A stretch of DNA of 41,993 bases, taken from Hyphomicrobiales bacterium (lineage in GTDB: Bacteria > Pseudomonadota > Alphaproteobacteria > Rhizobiales > Rhizobiaceae). Under the pieces are notes generated by a model that was not told the origin of the DNA, did no database searches, and was given only the letters and a program-made list of their open reading frames with translations. Location of the stretch: NCBI GenBank assembly GCA_011087605.1, contig JAALLE010000031.1, positions 1 to 41,993 of the forward strand. Reading direction: 5' to 3'. Below are positions 34,512 to 41,993 of this stretch, in pieces. Made by a program: the position numbers and the translations under genes. The stretch's first letter is position 1. Every line of letters starts with the position of its first letter.

Positions 34512-36083
34512 ATGGAAGTGCCCCTTAGTCCGATCGAATTTGCCCGCCGGGCGCGACGACTTTATGCCGACCGGGAAGCCGTGGTGGATGGCGATAGGCG
34601 GTTTACCTATGGCGAATTTCTGGACCGATGTGGGCAATGGTCCTCGGCGCTTCAGGCCATGGGTGTCAAAAAAGGAGATCGGGTAGCCTATATCGCGCCC
34701 AATACTCATTCTCATCTGGAAGCATATTACGCCGTTCCCCAGATTGGCGCGATTTTGGTGCCAATAAATTATCGGCTGCTGCCGGACGATTTTGATTACA
34801 TTATCAACCATTGTGGTGCCAAGATCGTCTGCGCCGATCCCGATTATATCGATGCCATTGACGGCATTCGGGACCGTCTCACCGGAGTTGAGCATTTTGT
34901 TGCTATGGAAGGGCAGGGGGAGAACTGGATCAACTACGAGGATGAGTTGGCCAAACGCTCACCGGATTTCACTGAGGTGTCGATTTCCGAAGAAGACTTG
35001 ACGACCATCAACTATACCAGCGGCACCACGGCGCGTCCCAAGGGAGTGATGATTACCCACCGCAACGCCTATCTCAATATCATGGGAACCCTGGCGCATC
35101 ACCATCTGACCCCGGCTGATCGCTACCTTTGGACGTTGCCGATGTTTCATGCAAATGGCTGGACATTTACGTGGATCAATACAGCCCGGGGCATGACCCA
35201 TGTGTGTCTTCGAAAGGTGGAGCCGGGTGCCATTTTTGAGCTCATAACCAAAGAAAAGATCACCATGTTCTGTGCAGCACCAACGGTGTTGATCGGAATT
35301 GCAAACGCACCTTCAGAATTGCGCAAGGGGGCCCCCAGGGGAGTTAGGTTGTTTACTGCCGGAGCTCCGCCTGCAGCGGCAACGATAGAACTGGTGGAGA
35401 CAGAACTGGGATGGGAGCTGACGCATGTATATGGTTTGACCGAAACTGCACCGCTGATCACATTTTGTGAGGCGCGACCTGAACATCAACATCTTTCGGC
35501 GGCTGAAAGAGCGATTGTCAAGTCACGACAGGGTGTCGAACTGGTCAGTTCAGGTGAGCTGCGGATTGTCGATGAAAACGGTGATGAAGTTCCCCATGAC
35601 GGAGAAACGCTGGGAGAAATTACGGTTCGCGGCAATGTCGTTATGAAGGGTTATTACAATGATCCTGACGCCACCGATGCTGCGATAAAAGATGGCTGGT
35701 TTCATTCGGGCGACGCTGCCGTCGTGCATCCTGACGGCTATATGGAAATCAGGGACCGCTTCAAGGACGTGATAATTAGTGGTGGTGAGAATATCTCTTC
35801 CGTGGAAGTGGAAGGGTGTCTGTTGCGACATCCGGCGGTGCTGGAGGTTGCAGTAGTCGGAATGCCCCACGAGAAATGGGGGGAAGCGCCCCACGCCTTC
35901 GTTATTCAGCGATCTGGACAGCAGGCGAGTGAAGATGAACTCAAACAGCATGTCCGGAGCAATCTGGCTCATTTCAAAACTCCAAAATGGGTTAGTTTTG
36001 TGGACGACCTGCCAAAGACAGCAACCGGCAAGGTTCAAAAATTCGTGCTGAGGGGAAACCGCAAGGGCATTTCTACGCAGTGA
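34512..36083 (+). CDS. AMP-forming acyl-CoA synthetase
   Basis: A 523-residue ligase that activates a carboxylic acid with ATP and CoA. The P-loop-like motif is YTSGTTARPKGVMITHRNAY. LPMFHANGW is the motif shared by AlkK and DmdB-like medium-chain and methylmercaptopropionate ligases. YGLTETAP, the hinge DRFKDVIISGGENISS and the catalytic lysine in PKTATGKVQK complete the family set. The start is ATG 34512; a GTG at 34497 is possible, and neither has a strong ribosome site. The last codons overlap the MmgE/PrpD gene by four bases (GTGA), so the two proteins probably share a pathway. Confidence 0.92.
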   Translation: MEVPLSPIEFARRARRLYADREAVVDGDRRFTYGEFLDRCGQWSSALQAMGVKKGDRVAYIAPNTHSHLEAYYAVPQIGAILVPINYRLLPDDFDYIINHCGAKIVCADPDYIDAIDGIRDRLTGVEHFVAMEGQGENWINYEDELAKRSPDFTEVSISEEDLTTINYTSGTTARPKGVMITHRNAYLNIMGTLAHHHLTPADRYLWTLPMFHANGWTFTWINTARGMTHVCLRKVEPGAIFELITKEKITMFCAAPTVLIGIANAPSELRKGAPRGVRLFTAGAPPAAATIELVETELGWELTHVYGLTETAPLITFCEARPEHQHLSAAERAIVKSRQGVELVSSGELRIVDENGDEVPHDGETLGEITVRGNVVMKGYYNDPDATDAAIKDGWFHSGDAAVVHPDGYMEIRDRFKDVIISGGENISSVEVEGCLLRHPAVLEVAVVGMPHEKWGEAPHAFVIQRSGQQASEDELKQHVRSNLAHFKTPKWVSFVDDLPKTATGKVQKFVLRGNRKGISTQ

Positions 36084-37441
36084 GTGGTTTTTCCGAGTTT
36101 GTTGATGCGCTAAGCTTTGACGATCTGCCGTTGGAATTACTGGTCGTATTGCGCCGCAGTTTTTTGGACACAATGGGTGTTGCAGCGATTGGCTCAACGA
36201 CACTGATGGCCAAAACCGCACGGCGGGTATCTCCACTTCTGTATGGGGCGGGAGACCGTTTTCCCAGTCGGGTGCTGATGGATGGTGGTTTGGTCAGCCC
36301 GACCGGAGCGGCCATGGCGGGTGCCATGACGTTGGACAGTGTAGACGCACATGACGGGACAACGCCCAACAAGGGTCATGCCGGGTCGGCGGTGTTTCCC
36401 GCCTTATTCGCGGTCATTGACGCGTTACACCGAAACGGACGGCAAATGAGCGGCGAGGAGTTCGCTGTTGTTCTGGCAATCGCCTATGAGGTCAGTTATC
36501 GGGCGGGACAGGTGCAACATGCAACTTGCAGCGACTATCACACTTCTGGCGCATGGACGGCGGTTGGCGTGGCCGTAGCGTGTGCGAAATTGCTGGGGTG
36601 CAACCCGCAACAAATTGCCCATGCTGCCGGTATTGGCGAATATCACGGTCCACGCAGCCAGATGATGCGTTGCATCGATCATCCAACCATGTTGCGTGAT
36701 GGTGTCGGTTGGGGAGCCCCGTGTGGTGTTTCGGCGGCCTATCTTGCACAGCAGGATTTTACGGGCGCACCGGCATTAACTTGCGATAGCGAAGCAGCAA
36801 AGCCCTACTGGAGCGGCCTGGGGAGTGAGTGGCTAACTGTCGACCACACTCATTACAAGCTTTACCCGTGCTGCCGTTGGGCACATCCGTCCATTGACGC
36901 GGTACACAATTTGATGCGCGATAACAGTTTGACTCATCAGCAAATTGAGTGTGTGGAAATCAAGACCTTTCACTATGCGACAAGGTTGGCGGGGCACGAA
37001 CCTGCAAACTGGGACGAATTTGCCTATGGGATTGCCTTTCCGGTTGCGATCATGATTGTGCGAGGAAAAATCGGGGCTGAGGAATTGCAGGATCCAATCC
37101 TGCAGGACCCGGATATTTTGAGAATTAGTCGGGCAACCAGATTGATAGATGACCCGGAACTGACGGCAAAGAGCATCAAAAAGCGGTGGGCGCAGGTAAC
37201 TCTCATTACAAGTGATGGGCGACGGCTCGAGGATCAACCACGTTCACCGCGCGGTGATGCTGAGGTACCCTTAAGCGACGAAGAAATTTCTAAAAAATTC
37301 TATAACTTTGCGCGACCTGTTCTAGGAGTGGAACGATCCCGCTCGCTCCACGACCTTGCATCCACATTCGATCAATTGGGCACTGTTGAGTTTGCTGAAT
37401 TGTTGGATCACTGCCTTGAAGGCAGTGGTAAAAATTTCTAA
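36080..37441 (+). CDS. MmgE/PrpD-family protein
   Basis: A 453-residue protein of the 2-methylcitrate dehydratase / iminodisuccinate epimerase superfamily. Conserved blocks are LDTMGVAAIGS, SVDAHDGTTPNKGHAGSAVFPAL, AYEVSYRAG and YKLYPCCRWAHPSIDA. It could dehydrate or isomerise a tricarboxylic-type acid; the substrate is unknown. The start is GTG at 36080, overlapping the synthetase stop. The small cysteine pair in YPCCRW is unusual but lies in the conserved region. Confidence 0.88.
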   Translation: MSGFSEFVDALSFDDLPLELLVVLRRSFLDTMGVAAIGSTTLMAKTARRVSPLLYGAGDRFPSRVLMDGGLVSPTGAAMAGAMTLDSVDAHDGTTPNKGHAGSAVFPALFAVIDALHRNGRQMSGEEFAVVLAIAYEVSYRAGQVQHATCSDYHTSGAWTAVGVAVACAKLLGCNPQQIAHAAGIGEYHGPRSQMMRCIDHPTMLRDGVGWGAPCGVSAAYLAQQDFTGAPALTCDSEAAKPYWSGLGSEWLTVDHTHYKLYPCCRWAHPSIDAVHNLMRDNSLTHQQIECVEIKTFHYATRLAGHEPANWDEFAYGIAFPVAIMIVRGKIGAEELQDPILQDPDILRISRATRLIDDPELTAKSIKKRWAQVTLITSDGRRLEDQPRSPRGDAEVPLSDEEISKKFYNFARPVLGVERSRSLHDLASTFDQLGTVEFAELLDHCLEGSGKNF

Positions 37442-37463
37442 AAATCAGTGACTTAACCTGATT

Positions 37464-37667
37464 TCATTGTTTAATTCCCTTGAATTCAGAAAGGTAAAGC
37501 CTCTTCAACTCGGAAATTTCGTCAGATGAAAAGCCGATTTTATGAGCGATCTGACCCATGGACTCTCGAGCGGCGTCACGATAAATGTAGCGCTCGCCCA
37601 TGGTCGAAATATCACTCTGCTTTGAATGTTTTTTTCGAAACATTGTTCGGTTTGTCTTGCTATCCAT
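37464..37667 (-). CDS. Small protein of unknown function after dsbA-like gene
   Basis: A 67-residue basic protein not recognised. The N-terminal half is polar and Lys/Arg-rich (RTMFRKKHSKQSD). The C-terminal half is predicted helical (MGQIAHKIGFSSDEISELKR). No signal or membrane segment. AGGAAG precedes the ATG, ten bases after the stop of the DsbA-like gene, so it is probably translated from the same message. Confidence 0.65.
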   Translation of the reverse strand: MDSKTNRTMFRKKHSKQSDISTMGERYIYRDAARESMGQIAHKIGFSSDEISELKRLYLSEFKGIKQ

Positions 37668-37677
37668 AAACGGCTTC

Positions 37678-38331
37678 CTAACTGGCTAACGCGCCATCCA
37701 ATGCGGCAGATAGATTTTCCACGGTTGCAGGTTCATTGAAGCGCTGATCATTGATGAATACTGTTGGTGTTGATCTGACGTTGAATTTCTGCACCGCCAG
37801 ATTTCGACCATCGATTATGCGCGTCAAAAGCTCCTGATTGGAAAGGCAGGCCTTAAAATCTGATTCCGTCATGCCAGACAATTTGGAAATTCGAAGCAAT
37901 TCGGGGACCGGATTGCCTTTGCCTGCCCAGTTCTGCTGGCTGGCAAACAGGGCGTCCAACATGGCGTAATAATTGTCGTTGGGTGCGCATTTGGCCAACA
38001 TGAATGCGGCTTCGCCACGGCGGTCGCCATCGAAAGGGAAGGGGCGGAGCACATATTTGACCCTGCCGGTGTTAATATAGCTCTTCTTGATGTCCGGTAA
38101 GATTTTCTCGTGAAAGGCCTTGCAGTGGGGGCAGGTCATGGAAGCATATTCCAACAGGGTCACCCTGGCGTTTTGGTTGCCCATAATTTCGTCTTTAAGC
38201 GGGATGTTGCCGTAGAGCCCCTGAACGGTCTGGGCCAAGGAAATCGTTGGCGACAGCATGAACCCTGCTGCACCTCCCAACACGAATGAACTGACGAAGC
38301 TGCGACGATTGATTGTGGTTTTTTTGTCCAT
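37678..38331 (-). CDS. DsbA-family thiol oxidoreductase
   Basis: A 217-residue periplasmic thioredoxin-fold protein. Residues 1-33 are a signal peptide with a twin-arginine-like NRRSFVSSF and end SLAQ. The active site is C67-P-H-C70 in YASMTCPHCKAFHEK, and the cis-proline loop is VRSTPTVFIND. It belongs with the DsbA/DsbG-like group of alphaproteobacteria. It likely oxidises or isomerises disulfides of envelope proteins. It follows the L,D-transpeptidase gene by 30 bp. Confidence 0.9.
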   Translation of the reverse strand: MDKKTTINRRSFVSSFVLGGAAGFMLSPTISLAQTVQGLYGNIPLKDEIMGNQNARVTLLEYASMTCPHCKAFHEKILPDIKKSYINTGRVKYVLRPFPFDGDRRGEAAFMLAKCAPNDNYYAMLDALFASQQNWAGKGNPVPELLRISKLSGMTESDFKACLSNQELLTRIIDGRNLAVQKFNVRSTPTVFINDQRFNEPATVENLSAALDGALAS

Positions 38332-38361
38332 GTTATTTGCTTTCTAATTGATTGGGTGTGG

Positions 38362-39051
38362 TTAGATGACAACGATGGGTGAGCCCGATCGCACCCGCGC
38401 ATAAAGATCGATGATGTCGTGATTTGTCAGACGGACGCATCCGCTCGAAACGGCACGGCCAATGCTTGAGACTTCAGGGGTCCCATGGAGTCGATAGAGA
38501 GTGTCTTTGTTACCTTGAAAAATGTAGAGCGCTCGCGCTCCCAACGGATTATCCAGACCAGGTGGCATGCCACCATAGGCAACTCCCCATTTGACGAGTT
38601 CCGGCTGCCGGGCAATCATTTCCTCGGGAGGAGTCCAAGTTGGCCATTTGCGCTTCCAGGCGATTCTGGCTCGCCCGGACCAGGCAAACCCGGCACGCCC
38701 AAGGCCCACGCCGTAGCGCATCGCCCAGCCTTTACGCTCAACATGATAGAGGTAAAAATTGCCGGTATCGACGATAACTGTTCCGGGTTTTTCATCGGTT
38801 ACATAACGCACTCGCTGGCGTTGAAATTTGCGTTCCAACCGACCACGAGGAATTGCGGCGATAGGAAATGCCTCGTTGGGAAAAGCCCCATACGGGGTAG
38901 GGCGTTTGGCTTGCCCTGCGAGTTTTAGAGCATGGGTGTCGCGCCGACTTTTTGGGCGGGCGCAACCAGCCAATGTTAGTAAGGTTATACTGCCTGATGA
39001 CAGCAAAAATAGCCGCCGGCTGTGCCGGCTTTGGATGCGGTGGTCCAGCAT
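38362..39051 (-). CDS. L,D-transpeptidase (YkuD) lipoprotein
   Basis: A 229-residue YkuD-domain enzyme that cross-links peptidoglycan or attaches proteins to it. The N-terminus has SRRLFLL (Tat-like) and a lipobox LAGC with C30, so it is probably a Tat-exported lipoprotein. The YkuD domain runs from about 90 to 229, with YGVGLGRAGFAWSGRARI, GARALYIFQG and the catalytic pair H189 and C205 in HGTPEVSSIGRAVSSGCVRL. AGGATCC lies upstream of the ATG. It lies in an operon with a DsbA-like gene; catalytic-cysteine enzymes can need thiol protection, so the link may be functional (inference). Confidence 0.92.
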   Translation of the reverse strand: MLDHRIQSRHSRRLFLLSSGSITLLTLAGCARPKSRRDTHALKLAGQAKRPTPYGAFPNEAFPIAAIPRGRLERKFQRQRVRYVTDEKPGTVIVDTGNFYLYHVERKGWAMRYGVGLGRAGFAWSGRARIAWKRKWPTWTPPEEMIARQPELVKWGVAYGGMPPGLDNPLGARALYIFQGNKDTLYRLHGTPEVSSIGRAVSSGCVRLTNHDIIDLYARVRSGSPIVVI

Positions 39052-39103
39052 TTAAAGGATCCTTTGATGCGAATTTGGGCACAATTGGTGCGCGGATTCA
39101 GAT

Positions 39104-39490
39104 TCAAAGGATGGTTCGTGGCGGCCTTTTCAAGCGGTCTACATAGTCGGACACAGCGGCTGACTTGACCAGCATGTACTTTGTTTTGCTGGGAAGTGGA
39201 GAATGAAGTGCGGCTGGATTGTCGAGCAATGCCAGAGCGACTCCGCATAAAAACTTGGCCGAGCCAAGGTGATTTTTGCAGGGGCAATCATCATCTTCTA
39301 CAGAAGCCTGGTTTTCGCCCGTCGATGCCTCATCGGCAGGGATTGATTGAACTTCCGGGGTTGAAATAACTGCAATCTGCGTTCCGGACATCTGGTCCTG
39401 CTTTTCAGACGCATAAGTGTTGCTGAAATTCGCCAGGGCGGAAATCAGCACGAAACAGGCAGCAACCGAAATGGACAGCACATCTCTCAT
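39104..39490 (-). CDS. Small secreted protein of unknown function with CPC motif
   Basis: A 128-residue protein with a signal peptide (about 1-28, LSISVAACFVLISALANF) and then a polar, Ser/Glu-rich linker. A region DDDCPCKNHLGSAKFLCG follows, then a Leu/Ala-rich stretch (GVALALLDNPAALHSPLPS). The three close cysteines may bind metal or form a disulfide. No family is recognised. It runs with the L,D-transpeptidase gene, 52 bp before it. No clear ribosome site. Confidence 0.55.
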   Translation of the reverse strand: MRDVLSISVAACFVLISALANFSNTYASEKQDQMSGTQIAVISTPEVQSIPADEASTGENQASVEDDDCPCKNHLGSAKFLCGVALALLDNPAALHSPLPSKTKYMLVKSAAVSDYVDRLKRPPRTIL

Positions 39491-39696
39491 GCGTGTTAGA
39501 TAGCCCGGAAAACCTTTTGAAAAAAGTTATCTGGTCAACACGGTTTCGTGAGCGGGCCGCGTAATATCTCAATCGTAGACGCGACGCCCCGTCTGGCATT
39601 TTTGTTTAAGCTTATTGTATTCGTCACCAAAAATATTACAGTCTGCCGTCGTTGATAGCATCACTAGTCATTGCATGAAAATTGGGAGTCGGTTGC

Positions 39697-40842
39697 GTGG
39701 ATATTGAACCATTTGGCGTTGAAATTTGGATGAACGAATGGGAAACCAAATGCGAGTGGAATCTGGCTGAAACATGCGTTGAAAGCCTTACGATTGATGA
39801 ATTGCTGAAGATTTGCGGCAAGAATCACGATGGGTTGTCGCAAATTCTCGACATGAAAATGACCTACGGTGCGATTGAGGGATCTGATCCGTTGAGGTCA
39901 GAAATCGCCGCATTCTACGAAAAACAGTCGATTGAAAACATCGTCGTTACCCATGGCACGATTGGTGCCAATATGTTGGTTCACAAGACGTTGGTAAGTC
40001 GGGGAGATCGGGTGATTTCTGTGGTGCCGACCTATCAGCAACACTATTCGATTCCTGCCAGTATCGGAGCAGACGTGCAGCATCTGCAACTACTTGAGAA
40101 AGACGGTTTCCTGCCGGATCTGGATACTTTGAGGAGCATGGCGACGCCTGGTACAAAACTTATTGCCATCAACAATCCCAACAATCCAACGGGCTCGTTG
40201 ATGGATCCAACAATGCTGGAAGAGATCGCTGACATCGCGCGCCAGGCAGGCGCCTGGGTGCTGTGTGATGAGGTTTATCGCGGAGCTGATCAACATGGTG
40301 ATGGTATTACTAAATCGATGGTCGATATCTATGAAAAAGGCATCAGCACCGCGAGCACATCAAAAGCATTTTCGTTGGCGGGACTACGCTTGGGCTGGAT
40401 TGCTGGCCCGGCTGATTTCCTTGAACAAGTGGCCATCCATCGCGACTACGACACGATTTCGGTCGGCTTGATTGACGACCATTTTGCGACCATGGCCCTG
40501 CAAAATCGTGACAAAGTGCTTCAGCGAAGCCATCAAATCACGCGCGGCAATCTGCAAATGCTGTCCGATTGGGTCGACCAGCAAAAGGAAATATCCTGGA
40601 TTAAGCCAAAGTCTGGAACTACAGCTTTGCTGCGCTACGATTCCGATATTTCTTCCCGCGAATTATGCGTTGATCTTCTGCACAAGACAGGTGTTTTGTT
40701 GATGCCGGGATCGGCCTTAAGCATGGAAGGATATTTGCGTATCGGATATGCCAACTCGCCATCAATCCTGAAAGAAGGTCTCCGCCGCTTTTCTGAATAT
40801 CTGGCGAACGCCATTCCTGTTGCTGACCCTAGAGTTGCTTAA
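39697..40842 (+). CDS. Class I/II PLP-dependent aminotransferase
   Basis: A 381-residue fold-type I enzyme. NNPNNPTGSLMDP, DEVYRGADQ and the PLP lysine in TASTSKAFSLAGLRLGW are intact, and the conserved late arginine lies in YLRIGYANS. The N-terminus (WMNEWETKCEWNLAETC) is close to a group annotated as aminotransferases or capreomycidine-synthase-like; the substrate is not predictable. I start at GTG 39697, with GGGAG eight bases upstream. It converges on pxpC. Confidence 0.88.
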   Translation: MDIEPFGVEIWMNEWETKCEWNLAETCVESLTIDELLKICGKNHDGLSQILDMKMTYGAIEGSDPLRSEIAAFYEKQSIENIVVTHGTIGANMLVHKTLVSRGDRVISVVPTYQQHYSIPASIGADVQHLQLLEKDGFLPDLDTLRSMATPGTKLIAINNPNNPTGSLMDPTMLEEIADIARQAGAWVLCDEVYRGADQHGDGITKSMVDIYEKGISTASTSKAFSLAGLRLGWIAGPADFLEQVAIHRDYDTISVGLIDDHFATMALQNRDKVLQRSHQITRGNLQMLSDWVDQQKEISWIKPKSGTTALLRYDSDISSRELCVDLLHKTGVLLMPGSALSMEGYLRIGYANSPSILKEGLRRFSEYLANAIPVADPRVA

Positions 40843-40894
40843 GCTTTCACTGAGGAAAGTGGCTGTCATTCACCGATTCAGGCTGACGTAAATT

Positions 40895-41836
40895 CTAACG
40901 GGAAAGCGCTTCGAAGTAGGATCGCAATTCAATTGCTCTTATGCGAGCCAGCATAATTGCCTGCTTTGGATCAACAGCGTGAAAGCGGATTTTCTGGCGC
41001 GGCCTGAGTTGGACAAAATCGTCGATATCGGCAGATATTACTGTGGCAATTTTTGGATAACCTCCGGTGGTTTGGTGATCAGCCAGCAAAATTGTTGGAA
41101 CCCCATCACCTGCCACCTGGATGGAGCCTTTCAAAATTGGCTCTGAGGGGATTGAAAGTGCACCGTTCATTTTCAAACTTGGACCTTTTAGCCGTACTCC
41201 CATGCGATCATAAGCGTCGCTGAGTGTGAATTCCGATCCAAGGAATTGCTTCAGCGCTTCTGGTGTAAAGTATTGCTCCTGAGGCCCCAATACAACACGC
41301 AGATGCCTGCCAAACTTTCGAGCTTGGAAAGTTGGAATGGGACCGTTGAATTCAGGCTGCGCTCGAGAATTGAGAACATCGAATTCCAGGCCTGGGGTGA
41401 CAACACCTCCGCCAAACCCGGACAGGGCATGGGTAGCAGACTTTCCCAACCATTGCGGAACGTCCACTTGGCCGGCGATTGCCAAATAACACCAACTACC
41501 TGATTTCCCCGGCCGAATCGAAAGATGTTGGCCCACTTTTATCGTTAGAACAACGCTGGAATTGTAGACTTCTTCCCCAAGCTCGACACTAAATTCCCCA
41601 CCGCAGATAGCCAGGGTAATGTCCCCTGATATGCATTCCAGCGATAGTCCACCCATCGACACTTCTATTGTGGTCGCATCGGCCTTGTTGCCGATGGATA
41701 GATTGGCGGCGGTGAAAGACGCGCGGTCCATGGGTCCCGAAGCGGATACACCAAACCTCATATGCCCAGGACGTCCGCCATCTTGAAATGTGACATATGG
41801 ACCAGCGTGATTTATGCGAATGCGGGCCGTATTCAC
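40895..41836 (-). CDS. pxpC: 5-oxoprolinase subunit C / biotin-dependent carboxyltransferase family
   Basis: A 313-residue KipA/PxpC-family protein, a subunit of the ATP-dependent complex (PxpABC) that opens 5-oxoproline to glutamate. GPYVTFQDGGRPGHMRFGVS and GPMDRASF at the N-terminus, YDRMGVRLKGP and GDGVPTILLADHQTTGGYPK near the C-terminus are family signatures. GTG at 41836 overlaps the TGA of the pxpB remnant (GTGA). The full pxpB is missing from the window, and pxpA is not in it. Confidence 0.92.
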   Translation of the reverse strand: MNTARIRINHAGPYVTFQDGGRPGHMRFGVSASGPMDRASFTAANLSIGNKADATTIEVSMGGLSLECISGDITLAICGGEFSVELGEEVYNSSVVLTIKVGQHLSIRPGKSGSWCYLAIAGQVDVPQWLGKSATHALSGFGGGVVTPGLEFDVLNSRAQPEFNGPIPTFQARKFGRHLRVVLGPQEQYFTPEALKQFLGSEFTLSDAYDRMGVRLKGPSLKMNGALSIPSEPILKGSIQVAGDGVPTILLADHQTTGGYPKIATVISADIDDFVQLRPRQKIRFHAVDPKQAIMLARIRAIELRSYFEALSR

Positions 41837-41925
41837 TGAACGTCTCCCACCAATTCGGAGGTGCCAATTCTTTGAAAAGTGACGTGTTCCCCGTCAGCAT
41901 TCATGAGACAGAGAAGTGATTTTGC
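41833..41925 (-). pseudogene. pxpB: C-terminal remnant of pxpB (KipI family)
   Basis: The open frame reads SLLCLMNADGEHVTFQRIG and then TSELVGDVQ, matching the end of PxpB/KipI (compare the AGDRVRF pattern). Upstream an in-frame TAG at 41926-41928 and then the terminal repeat at 41943 end the similarity, so only about 30 residues remain. It has either been truncated by an insertion or the contig ends here. Confidence 0.7.
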
Positions 41926-41942
41926 CTAAGAGATGATTTTTG

Positions 41943-41993
41943 GTAACTACCCAGCTACCCCAACCTGATGCTTTTATAGACGGCCCATCAGAC
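41943..41993. repeat. Right copy of 51-bp terminal inverted repeat (probable IS end)
   Basis: Exact reverse complement of bases 1-51, reading outward GTAACTACCC. The 8 bp just inside (GATTTTTG) differ from those inside the left copy (GTTTCTTC), so they are not the two sides of one target duplication. Two separate insertions of the same element, or an assembly stop at a shared repeat, are the simplest explanations. Confidence 0.8.

Noticed and set aside
1-41993. The window as a complete mobile element bounded by its own terminal inverted repeats
   Set aside because: The repeats interrupt two chromosomal genes from outside, there is no transposase or integrase, the contents are core metabolism, and no flanking target duplication can be seen.

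Overview
The window looks like a chromosomal contig from a facultatively denitrifying alphaproteobacterium, perhaps Hyphomicrobiales (inference). The reasons are: a complete narKKGHJI nitrate-respiration operon with alphaproteobacterial-style accessory genes; FNR-type boxes (TTGAT-N4-ATCAA); a NarR-like Crp/Fnr regulator; and a GalB/GalC/GalD lower pathway for aromatic acids. No tRNA, rRNA, CRISPR array or phage gene was seen. No gene-free stretch exceeds about 300 bases.

Ends. The first 51 and last 51 bases are perfect inverted copies. Read outward from the contig, both start with GTAAC. hemN on the left and a pxpB remnant on the right stop being recognisable at, or just inside, this repeat. 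The most economical reading is that both ends run into copies of one insertion sequence (GTAA termini suggest the IS66 family) and the assembler stopped there.

1-14.2 kb, anaerobic nitrate respiration. Leftward: hemN (truncated), a frameshifted DUF2478 gene, beta-carbonic anhydrase, a parvulin-type isomerase, narI, narJ, narH, narG and two narK transporters. Facing rightward are a small DUF6455 protein with a class-II FNR promoter and, at the far end, the divergent narR-like regulator. Perfect or near-perfect FNR boxes lie at 883-896, 13340-13353 and 13476-13489.

14.2-18.2 kb: a creatinase-fold (M24) protein that has lost most metal ligands, then a sulfatase with its formylglycine-generating enzyme in one overlapping leftward operon.

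18.2-23.8 kb, redox and metal block: a ferric-reductase-like flavocytochrome, a membrane-anchored LuxR-type regulator, a secreted PepSY protein with an Asp-rich tail, a cytochrome c'/c556 and a Cu(I) P-type ATPase behind a CueR-type promoter.

23.8-31.2 kb, catabolism: a membrane protein of unknown function, galD-galC-galB (4-oxalomesaconate to pyruvate plus oxaloacetate), an SDR dehydrogenase, a frameshifted histidine phosphatase, RidA and an IlvD/Edd-family dehydratase.

31.2-42 kb, mixed: RsgA GTPase; an intact M24 peptidase divergent from a PNPOx-like flavoprotein around a perfect 17-bp palindrome; an acyl-CoA synthetase overlapping an MmgE/PrpD gene; a leftward envelope set (small secreted protein, L,D-transpeptidase, DsbA-like protein, 67-residue protein); a class I/II aminotransferase; and pxpC with the pxpB remnant.

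The strongest leads are the PepSY/membrane-LuxR/flavocytochrome cassette, the metal-ligand-free M24 protein beside the sulfatase pair, the DsbA/L,D-transpeptidase cassette and the IS-like contig ends.
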